Shown here in pieces: positions 1-7,165 of a DNA stretch of 7,427 nt. This stretch comes from Ignavibacteriaceae bacterium. GTDB lineage: Bacteria; Bacteroidota; Ignavibacteria; Ignavibacteriales; Ignavibacteriaceae. The stretch lies in the NCBI GenBank assembly GCA_022865965.1, contig JALHTS010000606.1, forward strand, positions 1 to 7,427, in the 5' to 3' direction. The stretch's first letter is position 1, and each line of letters begins with the position of its first letter. Made by a program: the position numbers and the translations under genes. The notes below the pieces were generated by a model. The model did not search any database, was not told the origin of the DNA, and worked only from the letters and a program-made list of their open reading frames with translations.

Positions 1-405
<405 letters not shown>

Positions 406-480
406 TAAATTTTTATATACAGATTTGTTTCTCTCTAGGGCTCTGCTCTTTCATCTTTCAATTTTATTTTTTGAGTTTAA
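406..480 (+). other. 23S-5S internal transcribed spacer
   Basis: A 75-base AT-rich spacer separates the 23S and 5S genes. No tRNA can be folded from it and it has no convincing open reading frame. It is presumably transcribed and removed during rRNA processing. Confidence 0.8.
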
Positions 481-598
<118 letters not shown>

Positions 599-605
599 TT
601 TATTT

Positions 606-637
606 AACCCCGGTCATTTTTTGATCGGGGTTTTTTT
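606..637 (+). terminator. Intrinsic terminator of the rRNA operon
   Basis: An 11-bp stem pairs AACCCCGGTCA (606-616) with TGATCGGGGTT (622-632), with one G-T pair and a five-T loop (617-621). Its 3' side runs into seven consecutive T (631-637). The GC-rich centre of the stem and the U-tract make this a strong rho-independent terminator. It lies just after 5S and should insulate the acylase gene from rRNA transcription. Confidence 0.95.
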
Positions 638-848
638 ATTTCTCATCAAATTGTTTCTATTGGGGAAATGAATGTTAAGATGATCTGATTTTCCTTTTTT
701 TTTTTTTTTTGATTATAAATAATTTTATCAAATTTCTATCATAAAAAATTTCCAAATCATAAGATTCTGCGCTTATAACCGAAATTTCTTATCAAAACTT
801 CCTCCGCAATAATTATTATATTTGACATCATCAATTCAGAAAATATAA
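638..848. other. AT-rich intergenic region upstream of the acylase gene
   Basis: This 211-base spacer lies between the rRNA terminator and the acylase start and must hold the acylase promoter. It contains a 16-T run at 695-710. TATATTTG at 817-824 matches the Bacteroidota -7 consensus TAnnTTTG, but I found no matching TTTG or TTG at the expected -33 spacing. The acylase start has no Shine-Dalgarno sequence. No gene, tRNA or repeat array is evident. Confidence 0.55.
695..710. repeat. Homopolymeric T16 tract
   Basis: Sixteen uninterrupted T residues lie about 140 bases upstream of the acylase start codon, outside any gene. Tracts of this length are prone to slippage in replication and to sequencing length error. 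The tract is not preceded by a stem-loop, so it is not part of a terminator. Confidence 0.9.
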
Positions 849-3323
849 ATGCCTAAGTGGATTAAAATAACAATTGGTATAACCGTTTCATTTATAATAT
901 TTTTTCTGATCGGCGGATACTTCATCGAGCAAATGCTTAAGTCATCATTACCTGAATATTCCGGTGAGCTTGAGACTTCGACAATAAGCAAAAATATTGA
1001 GATTTACCGTGATAGTATGGCAGTACCTTACATCTTTGCGGAGACAGATGAAGATGCCGCATTTGCACTTGGTTTTCTTCACGCACAGGAAAGACTATTT
1101 ACAATGGATCTCGTACGTCGTGCCGGCGAAGGAAGATTGAGTGAAATTCTTGGTGAGAAAACTCTTCCTTTTGATAAAATGTTCAGAACAGTTGGTATCA
1201 AAAGAAATATTCTGAAAAATCTAAATCAATACAATCCCAAAGTACTTAGCCTACTTAAATCCTATTCGGATGGAGTTAATCTTTATATACGCGAAGCAAA
1301 AGGAAAGTACCCGATTGAATTTGATGTTCTCGGTTATGATCCTTATGAATGGGAACCGGTTCATAGTTTGATAATAGTAAGGTTGATGGGCTGGGAACTT
1401 AATATGTCGTGGTGGGTTGATTTCACTTTTGCGCAAATAATTCAAAAGCTTGGAAAAGAAAAAGCGCTGGAAATACTTCCCGATTATCCCGAAAATGCAC
1501 CATACATTATTCAATCAGATTATAAGAAATATACTGCATTAAATTCTTCATTGATTGAAACTGACAAACAATTCAGAAACTTCCTTGGCATTTATGGGAC
1601 TCATCTCGGTTCAAACAACTGGGTAGTAAACAGTAAAATGTCGGAATCCGGTAAACCGATAATTGCAAACGATCCTCATCTTGCTTTCAGTGCACCGGGT
1701 AAATTTTATGCAGTCGTAATCAAAAGCAAAGACCTATCTAGCGGCAAGGCAGGCTGGAATGCCGCCGGTGTATCTATCCCGGGTGTTCCGGGTATTGTAA
1801 TCGGAATGAATGATAATATTTCGTGGACGATGACAAATATAATGAACGATGATGCTGATTTTTATATAGAGAAAATTGATTCATCGGGAAAAAATTATTT
1901 TGTGAATAACAGTTGGAAAGAACTTAAAATATTTAAAGACACAATTAAAGTAAAAGATGCTGATAATTATGTTTATGAGATTAAAGAAACTCACCGAGGT
2001 CCGGTAATTTCAGATATACATCCGGGAACTTTGTTGTTCAGCGAAGAACAAATAAAAATGCCTGCAATTAGTATGCAATGGTTAGGAAATGAATTCAGTG
2101 ATGAGCTTAATGCTTTTTTTAATCTTAACAAAGCAAAAAGTTTTTTAGAGTTCAGAAATGCTCTGAAAGATTTTAGTTTGCCCGGGCAAAATTTTGTTTA
2201 TACGGATAAGAAAGGAAATATTGGATATGTTTTTGCAGCGAGAGTTCCTTTAAGAAAAAGTAATAATCCGACATTAATTTTTGACGGAACAACAACTGAA
2301 AACGACTGGCGGGGGTATGTTTCTTTTAATGAATTACCTTACTTGTTAAACCCACCGCAGAATTATATTGCAACCGCAAACAATAAAGTAATTAAGAATT
2401 TTAAATATCACATATCAAATCTTTGGGAACCTTCATCGAGAATTGACAGGATTATGGAACTAATCCATTCAAAAGATGTTCATTCAAAAGAAGATTTTAT
2501 GAAATATCAGACGGATATCAATTCACCTTATGCGAAGATAGTAACAAAATATATTTTTGATGCATTTAAAGGAATTAAAATCCATGATGAAAATTTAAAA
2601 AAATCTCTTGAACTTCTGTCCGAATGGGATTATGAAATGAATAGCCAAAGTCAGGCTCCGGCTATTTACTCATCATTCTTAAATCATCTTTTAAGAAACA
2701 CTTATTATGATGAGCTTGGCAAAGAACTTTATAATCAGTTTGTGTTTATTGCAAATGTTCCGTTCAGAAGTATTCTTCAGATACTTGAAAGTCCAAATTC
2801 ATCATGGTTTAATAATATCACAACAAATAAAATTGAAACGCGAGATGAGATAATCAGAAAAAGTCTATCTTATGCTTTAACAGAATTAGAAAACAAACTC
2901 GGAAAAAACGTAGCTAACTGGCAATGGGGAAATCTTCATAAAGTTATTTTCAGACATTCATTCAGCGGACAAGCCGCAATACTTGATAATTTTATAAACA
3001 TAGGTCCTTACAATATAGGCGGAGATGGCACAACTATATTCAATACAGAGTACCCGTTCTTTGATGCGAACAAGGAAATTGGTTTATTAGATCATGAAGA
3101 ATATGAAAATATTTTAGGGCCTCAGATGAGATTTATTCATGACTATGCTGATCCCGATAAATTTTATATTATTTTAACAACCGGTCAATCCGGAAATGTT
3201 ATGAGCGATCATTACAGTGATATGACTCCGTTATGGCTTAATGGTAAGTATATGAGGATATGCACAAATGAAACGGATATAAGAAATAGTAAAAATAAAT
3301 TATTCAAACTTCTTGCTGAATAA
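849..3323 (+). CDS. Penicillin acylase family protein (membrane-anchored Ntn hydrolase)
   Basis: An 824-residue member of the penicillin G acylase/AHL acylase family (S45-type Ntn hydrolases), which hydrolyse amide bonds of acylated substrates. Residues about 7-27 form one hydrophobic helix after a lysine-containing start, with no lipobox Cys, so it is an uncleaved anchor or signal peptide placing the enzyme outside the cytoplasmic membrane. The alpha-chain region has the family pattern YRD..AVPYIFA and GFLHAQERLFTMDL. The predicted autocleavage site is Gly254-Ser255 in LGSNNWVV; Ser255 would be the beta-chain N-terminal nucleophile. Further family blocks are ANDPHL (from residue 273), the probable oxyanion-hole Asn448 in PGQNFVYTD, GNIGY, the GGDGTT block, and the C-terminal TGQSGN...HYSDMTPLW. 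Length (about 254 alpha plus 570 beta) is normal. The ATG at 849 is chosen because it gives the anchor directly; no Shine-Dalgarno is present. The gene stands alone, 64 bases before metF. The substrate (beta-lactam, acyl-homoserine lactone, or another acyl amide) cannot be read from the sequence. Confidence 0.93.
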   Translation: MPKWIKITIGITVSFIIFFLIGGYFIEQMLKSSLPEYSGELETSTISKNIEIYRDSMAVPYIFAETDEDAAFALGFLHAQERLFTMDLVRRAGEGRLSEILGEKTLPFDKMFRTVGIKRNILKNLNQYNPKVLSLLKSYSDGVNLYIREAKGKYPIEFDVLGYDPYEWEPVHSLIIVRLMGWELNMSWWVDFTFAQIIQKLGKEKALEILPDYPENAPYIIQSDYKKYTALNSSLIETDKQFRNFLGIYGTHLGSNNWVVNSKMSESGKPIIANDPHLAFSAPGKFYAVVIKSKDLSSGKAGWNAAGVSIPGVPGIVIGMNDNISWTMTNIMNDDADFYIEKIDSSGKNYFVNNSWKELKIFKDTIKVKDADNYVYEIKETHRGPVISDIHPGTLLFSEEQIKMPAISMQWLGNEFSDELNAFFNLNKAKSFLEFRNALKDFSLPGQNFVYTDKKGNIGYVFAARVPLRKSNNPTLIFDGTTTENDWRGYVSFNELPYLLNPPQNYIATANNKVIKNFKYHISNLWEPSSRIDRIMELIHSKDVHSKEDFMKYQTDINSPYAKIVTKYIFDAFKGIKIHDENLKKSLELLSEWDYEMNSQSQAPAIYSSFLNHLLRNTYYDELGKELYNQFVFIANVPFRSILQILESPNSSWFNNITTNKIETRDEIIRKSLSYALTELENKLGKNVANWQWGNLHKVIFRHSFSGQAAILDNFINIGPYNIGGDGTTIFNTEYPFFDANKEIGLLDHEEYENILGPQMRFIHDYADPDKFYIILTTGQSGNVMSDHYSDMTPLWLNGKYMRICTNETDIRNSKNKLFKLLAE

Positions 3324-3387
3324 TGAATAATTGTTATATGTTTGAATCCAGATAATGATATATATTCAAAAACACTAATAAGAAAAA

Positions 3388-4341
3388 ATGAAAGTAATTG
3401 AACATCTTGAACGAGCAAAAGAACCTCTTATAAGTTTCGAAATTATTCCTCCCAAACGCGGTGGAGATATAAACAGTTTACTTGCGGTTCTTGAAGATAT
3501 TGTAAAATACAGACCTCCATTTATAGATATTACAAGTCACGCTGCAGAAGTTAATTACGATGAAACTCCGCAGGGGATTAAGAAGATTGTTAAGAGGAAG
3601 AGACCCGGAACACTAGGTATCTGTGCACTAATTCAGCACAAGTACAATATTGATGCTGTCCCACACGTTCTGACAAAGGGCTTTACGAGAGAAGAAACAG
3701 AGGATTTCCTAATTGAATTAAATTATCTTGGAATTCAAAATGTTCTTGCAATTCAGGGCGATGACAGTGGATACAAAAAGCCTATTCCAGTTGGTAAAAG
3801 TGTTAATCTTTATGCATCTGATCTGGTTAAGCAGATGGTTGACATGAATAAAGGAAAATTCCTCGAAGAAAATCTTCTTGATGCAAAGCCAACGAATTTT
3901 TGTGTTGGTGTAAGCGGATATCCTGAAAAACATTTCGAGTCACCTAACTTAAAAACAGATATTAAATACGTAAAACAAAAGACCGATGCCGGGGCTGAAT
4001 ATGTTGTTACTCAAATGTTTTATGATAATAAATATTATTTTGATTATGTTGAAATGTGTAAACAAATCGGTATCACTGTACCGATTATCCCTGGACTGAA
4101 AATCGTGACTTCCAAGGTTCAGCTTCATTCAATACCAAAGAATTTTTATGTTTCTATTCCTGAAGAATTATCTGATGAAATAATGAATGCAAAACCCGAA
4201 CATGTTCTTGATATCGGTGTTGAATGGGCAGCCAAGCAGGTTGAAGAACTTCTTAATAAAAATGTTCCAGGCGTTCATTTTTATATTATGCAGAATTCTA
4301 AACCCACTATTAAGCTAATGGAAAGATTGAAAATAAAATGA
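3388..4341 (+). CDS. metF: 5,10-methylenetetrahydrofolate reductase
   Basis: A 317-residue FAD-dependent TIM-barrel enzyme that reduces 5,10-methylene-THF to 5-methyl-THF, the methyl donor for methionine synthesis; cytoplasmic. Family marks in order: FEIIPPK with Glu18 (equivalent to catalytic Glu28 in E. coli), RPGTLGICA, AVPH with the FAD-contact His, LAIQGD with Asp125 (equivalent to Asp120), GVSGYPEKH, DAGAEYVVTQMFYDN with Gln209 (equivalent to Gln183), and VPIIPGLK. Length fits bacterial MetF (about 300); the SAM-binding regulatory domain of eukaryotic MTHFR is absent. In the FAD-contact segment the usual LRGD Arg is Gln123 here. The style resembles Bacteroidota MetF. The ATG at 3388 is preceded by an A-rich stretch with no Shine-Dalgarno. 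Its stop overlaps the next start as ATGA, so the oxidoreductase is probably translated with it. No SAM or cobalamin riboswitch fits in the 64-base upstream gap. Confidence 0.96.
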   Translation: MKVIEHLERAKEPLISFEIIPPKRGGDINSLLAVLEDIVKYRPPFIDITSHAAEVNYDETPQGIKKIVKRKRPGTLGICALIQHKYNIDAVPHVLTKGFTREETEDFLIELNYLGIQNVLAIQGDDSGYKKPIPVGKSVNLYASDLVKQMVDMNKGKFLEENLLDAKPTNFCVGVSGYPEKHFESPNLKTDIKYVKQKTDAGAEYVVTQMFYDNKYYFDYVEMCKQIGITVPIIPGLKIVTSKVQLHSIPKNFYVSIPEELSDEIMNAKPEHVLDIGVEWAAKQVEELLNKNVPGVHFYIMQNSKPTIKLMERLKIK

Positions 4342-5342
4342 TCAATAAAGTTTCTATCAAAACAAGAAAAATAAAATGGGGAATTGCCGGCTGCGGTAGA
4401 GTTACTGAAAATACTTTTATACCTGCATTAACGATGTCAAGAAGAGGGAAACTTATTTCGTTATACAGCAGAGATATAGATAGAGCAAAATTCGTCGCAG
4501 AAAAATTTGGTGCACAATCTTTTTTTAATAACTATGATGAATTTCTTAAGTCGGACATAAATGCAGTTTATGTTGCTAGTGTTAATGCACATCACTACGA
4601 GCAAGTATTGAAGGCGGCAAAAGCAGGCAAGCACATTCTTTGTGAGAAGCCAATTGCAATGAATTCAGCTCAAGCCGAAGAAATGGTTAACGTTTGTAAG
4701 CAGAATAATATTCATCTTGCTGTAAACTATCAGCATCGTTTTCATCCATTAGTTGTCAAAGCCAGAGAATTGATAAGAGATCAAATGCTTGGAAAGCTTG
4801 TTTCTATTTCACTTAATTTTAATATTGATTTTCCACCGAGCAGCAATTACAGATTTAAGAAAGATCTTAGCGGTGGCGGTGCTCTTCGCGATGTCGGAAC
4901 TCATATGATAGATATTCTTAGATTTCTCGGGGGAGAAATTGAAAGTATAGATGGTGTGATTGATAATCTTGTCTATCAAAGTGAAGTAGATGATTTTGCT
5001 CTTGGAACTGCAAAGTTTATTAAAGAAGGATACGGATCTTTTAATGTCTCTTATAACTCAAAGAAAGCTTTTAACAGAATTGAAATTATTTGTCATAAAG
5101 GTGCGATGAGCATTGAAAATCTGATTGGAAGAAAACTTGTTGCTCCTAAATTAACAATTCTTATTGATGGTGATGCAAAAAAAGCATTCAGAAAACGTGG
5201 TAACAAGCAACTATATCTTCTAAAATCAATTCATAAATCATTTCTTAAAAATGAAATTCCCGCTATTACAGGTGAAGATGGTTTAACTAATATGAAATTA
5301 ATGGAAGAGTTGGAAAGAAAATGTCTCTCAAAGAAAAGCTAG
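4338..5342 (+). CDS. Gfo/Idh/MocA family NAD(P)-dependent oxidoreductase
   Basis: A 334-residue dehydrogenase of the glucose-fructose oxidoreductase/inositol dehydrogenase family, typically acting on sugars, inositols or their derivatives with a tightly held or exchangeable NAD(P). The N-terminal Rossmann domain has the dinucleotide motif GIAGCGR (residues 15-21). The family motif EKP is at 103-105, with Lys104 the expected catalytic lysine. The C-terminal alpha/beta domain carries GGGALRDVGTHMID, with Asp185, His189 and Asp192 in the catalytic arrangement. Length is normal and there is no signal peptide. The start overlaps the metF stop by four bases, and the end overlaps the aldolase start by 22 bases, a strong sign of one transcript with coupled translation. 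Substrate specificity in this family cannot be predicted from motifs; the aldolase neighbour suggests a sugar or sugar-phosphate route. The N-terminal 13 residues before the Rossmann strand are slightly long, but no better internal ATG is available before residue 15. Confidence 0.92.
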   Translation: MINKVSIKTRKIKWGIAGCGRVTENTFIPALTMSRRGKLISLYSRDIDRAKFVAEKFGAQSFFNNYDEFLKSDINAVYVASVNAHHYEQVLKAAKAGKHILCEKPIAMNSAQAEEMVNVCKQNNIHLAVNYQHRFHPLVVKARELIRDQMLGKLVSISLNFNIDFPPSSNYRFKKDLSGGGALRDVGTHMIDILRFLGGEIESIDGVIDNLVYQSEVDDFALGTAKFIKEGYGSFNVSYNSKKAFNRIEIICHKGAMSIENLIGRKLVAPKLTILIDGDAKKAFRKRGNKQLYLLKSIHKSFLKNEIPAITGEDGLTNMKLMEELERKCLSKKS

Positions 5343-5977
5343 TTGAAGTTTGTCATAAGGTTTATGAAAAAGGCTTTGTTGCTGCTTACGATGGTAATCT
5401 TTCCGTAAGAACAGACAACAATTCTGTTCTTATCACACGTTCATGTAAATGCAAAGGTGAAATAACCGTTAACGATCTAATAGAGATTGATCTTAATGGA
5501 AATGTTTTAAATGGTGAAGGAAAAATATCGACAGAAAATAAAATCCATCTTCTCGCATATTCAAAACGAGAAGATGTCAATGCAGTTGTTCATTGTCATC
5601 CTGTATACGCAACCGCGTTCGCTTTGATAGGTGAAGGGTTAATTGAACATTATCTTCCTGAAGTAGTTTTAACATTAGGAAGAATTCCGCTTTGTAAATT
5701 TGCAATTCCATCAACTGATGAAGTCCCTGAAAGTATGAGTCCTTATATCGACTATTCCTGGGCAATGCTCTTAGAGAATCATGGTGCAGTTACTTTTGGG
5801 AAAGATATTTTTGATGCCTATTACAAAATGGAAAAACTTGAACATGCAGCAAAAATTATTTTTCTTGCAAAGAAAATCGGTAAACTAGAAAAACTTACTG
5901 ATGATGTCGTTAATAAGCTTTTCGAAATGGCTGAAAAAACTTATGGTTTAAAGCAGGATAAAAGAAATATTTTTTAA
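5321..5977 (+). CDS. Class II aldolase/adducin family protein
   Basis: A 218-residue zinc-dependent aldolase-fold protein of the FucA/AraD/MtnB superfamily. Members cleave or epimerise sugar phosphates or dehydrate methylthioribulose-1-phosphate. The three zinc-binding histidines are present: His91 and His93 in VVHCHP and His154 in LLENHGAV. Glu72 in STENKIH matches catalytic Glu73 of E. coli FucA. GNLSVR (25-30) matches the phosphate-contact Asn. The phosphate loop is unusual: where FucA has TPTG this protein has TRSC (39-42), so the FucA Gly44 position is Cys42 and the proline is Arg40. Size matches FucA (about 215). The start lies 22 bases inside the oxidoreductase gene; a weak GGAAAG (5312-5317) precedes it. 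Candidate activities are a fuculose-1-phosphate-like or deoxyribulose-1-phosphate aldolase, or less likely MtnB. The metF location makes a methionine/SAM by-product role thinkable but unproven. Confidence 0.9.
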   Translation: MSLKEKLVEVCHKVYEKGFVAAYDGNLSVRTDNNSVLITRSCKCKGEITVNDLIEIDLNGNVLNGEGKISTENKIHLLAYSKREDVNAVVHCHPVYATAFALIGEGLIEHYLPEVVLTLGRIPLCKFAIPSTDEVPESMSPYIDYSWAMLLENHGAVTFGKDIFDAYYKMEKLEHAAKIIFLAKKIGKLEKLTDDVVNKLFEMAEKTYGLKQDKRNIF

Positions 5978-6010
5978 GATTTTATAAACGAAGCGGAAAA
6001 ATTACAATAC

Positions 6011-6129
6011 ACAAAATTCAAATAATAAATAAATCACAATATTAAAATCTCAAATTCCAATAGTTTAATATTTAGAATTTTGAGATTAGAATTTATTTGG
6101 GATTTGCATATTGAAATTTGGAACTTTGT
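6011..6129. repeat. Long imperfect palindrome filling the aldolase-ddl spacer
   Basis: The spacer contains nested inverted segments sharing one centre near 6066-6070. Inner arms: AATCTCAAATTC (6046-6057) with GAATTTTGAGATT (6075-6087), one bulge. Middle arms: AAATCACAA (6031-6039) with TTGGGATTT (6097-6105), 8 of 9 pairing. Outer arms: ACAAAATTCAAAT (6011-6023) with ATTTGGAACTTTGT (6116-6129), one bulge and one G-T or mismatch. Together they could fold the transcript into one interrupted hairpin of about 119 nt. There is no T-tract at its end, so it is not a canonical terminator. It resembles small dispersed intergenic repeats (CAAATTCC-type) seen in AT-rich genomes, but copy number cannot be tested here. 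Confidence 0.7.
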
Positions 6130-6166
6130 TTTATAAAACTATATAAAAAGAAAAAATCAAATTCGA

Positions 6167-7165
6167 ATGAATACAAAACCAAGAATAGCTTTGCTGCTCG
6201 GCGGAACATCTCCTGAAAGAGAAGTATCAAAATCAACAGGTAAATCAGTTTATAAAGCCTTGCAAAATCTAGGTTATCCCACTGTTATCATTGATCCTGC
6301 TTATGGTGATGATCAGCGGGATAATATTGATCTGTTTTTTGCTAATGATAATTATGGACCGATCTCAAATCCAAATTATATAAAGGCAATGAATCTTGAT
6401 ATATGGAAACAAATTGATCTTGCGTTCCTGGCGCTTCACGGAAAGTGGGGTGAAGATGGAACTATTCAATCATTGCTGGAATTAAAAGAAATTAAATACA
6501 CCGGCTCTAAAGTTTTATCAAGTGCACTTGCAATGGATAAGATAAAATCCAAAATATTATTTGATCATCATAAAGTTACAACACCAAAATGGTTTGCAGT
6601 AAAAAACGGAGATAGCAAAACTGATTATGTTATAGATAGAATAAAAACAGAATTAAATTTCCCAGCAGTAATTAAACCAAATGACCAGGGTTCATCAGTC
6701 GGATTAACAATCTGTAAATCCGAAAATGAAGTTGAAGCGGCAATCAATCTTACTTATGAATATTCCGACAGAGTTTTGATTGAAGAATATATTCCCGGAC
6801 GTGAACTCACAGTTGCGGTGCTGGATGATAAACCTCTTCCTGTTCTGGAAATTAAACCCAAGCATGGTTTATATGATTATGAATGCAAATATACTTCGGG
6901 AATGAGTGAGTATATTGTTCCGGCAGAAATACCCGGGGAGGTATCGCATCAACTTCAGGTATTGGCATTTAATGCTTTTAAAGCTTTAAGATGTGAAACT
7001 TATGCGCGTGTGGACTTTAGATTGAGTCCCGATCATAAACCGTATACACTTGAAGTGAATACGTTGCCAGGGATGACTTCATTGAGTCTTGTTCCTAAAA
7101 TGGCAAAAGCGGTTGGAATCTCGTTTGATGAGTTAGTAGAAAAAATTATCAATCTTAGTTTATGA
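6167..7165 (+). CDS. ddl: D-alanine--D-alanine ligase
   Basis: A 332-residue ATP-grasp enzyme that joins two D-Ala with ATP to give the dipeptide used in the peptidoglycan stem; cytoplasmic. Motifs in order: GGTSPEREVS with Glu17 (equivalent to E. coli DdlB Glu15), ALHGKWGEDGTIQ with His91, YTGS, ATP-binding VIKPNDQGSSVG with Lys170 and Ser176-Ser177, EEYIPGRELTVAV, the omega-loop pair Lys241-Tyr242 in YECKYTSG, ARVDFR with Asp283, and LEVNTLPGMT with metal ligands Glu296 and Asn298. The Lys-Tyr omega-loop pair is the Ddl type; VanA-type D-Ala-D-Lac ligases carry a His there. Length is within the usual 300-370. The ATG at 6167 gives a start nine residues before the GG motif, as in other Ddl proteins; no Shine-Dalgarno is visible. 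The last codon overlaps the next gene by ATGA. Transcription probably starts in or after the palindromic spacer, but no promoter is clear. Confidence 0.97.
   Translation: MNTKPRIALLLGGTSPEREVSKSTGKSVYKALQNLGYPTVIIDPAYGDDQRDNIDLFFANDNYGPISNPNYIKAMNLDIWKQIDLAFLALHGKWGEDGTIQSLLELKEIKYTGSKVLSSALAMDKIKSKILFDHHKVTTPKWFAVKNGDSKTDYVIDRIKTELNFPAVIKPNDQGSSVGLTICKSENEVEAAINLTYEYSDRVLIEEYIPGRELTVAVLDDKPLPVLEIKPKHGLYDYECKYTSGMSEYIVPAEIPGEVSHQLQVLAFNAFKALRCETYARVDFRLSPDHKPYTLEVNTLPGMTSLSLVPKMAKAVGISFDELVEKIINLSL

Noticed and set aside
406..480. Possible tRNA between 23S and 5S
   Set aside because: No cloverleaf, TTCGA-type T-loop or anticodon arm can be found in the 75-base spacer.
822..849. TTGACA (822-827) and TATAAA (844-849) with 16-base spacing, looking like a sigma-70 promoter
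   Set aside because: Transcription would start around 856, inside the acylase gene and after its ATG, cutting off the membrane anchor start. The match is likely chance in AT-rich DNA.
1251..1514. Minus-strand open frame inside the acylase gene (87 codons)
   Set aside because: It lies wholly within a well-supported gene and shows no family motif; the same holds for the minus-strand frames at 3212-3418, 3718-3933, 5386-5580, 5577-5765 and 7155-7361.
3341..3370. TTTGAAT (3341-3347) and ATTCAAA (3364-3370) as a terminator after the acylase gene
   Set aside because: Only 7 AT-rich pairs with a 16-base loop and no T-tract follow, so it would be a very weak hairpin.
3324..3387. Riboswitch upstream of metF
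   Set aside because: The 64-base gap is too short for a SAM or cobalamin riboswitch and shows none of their conserved motifs.
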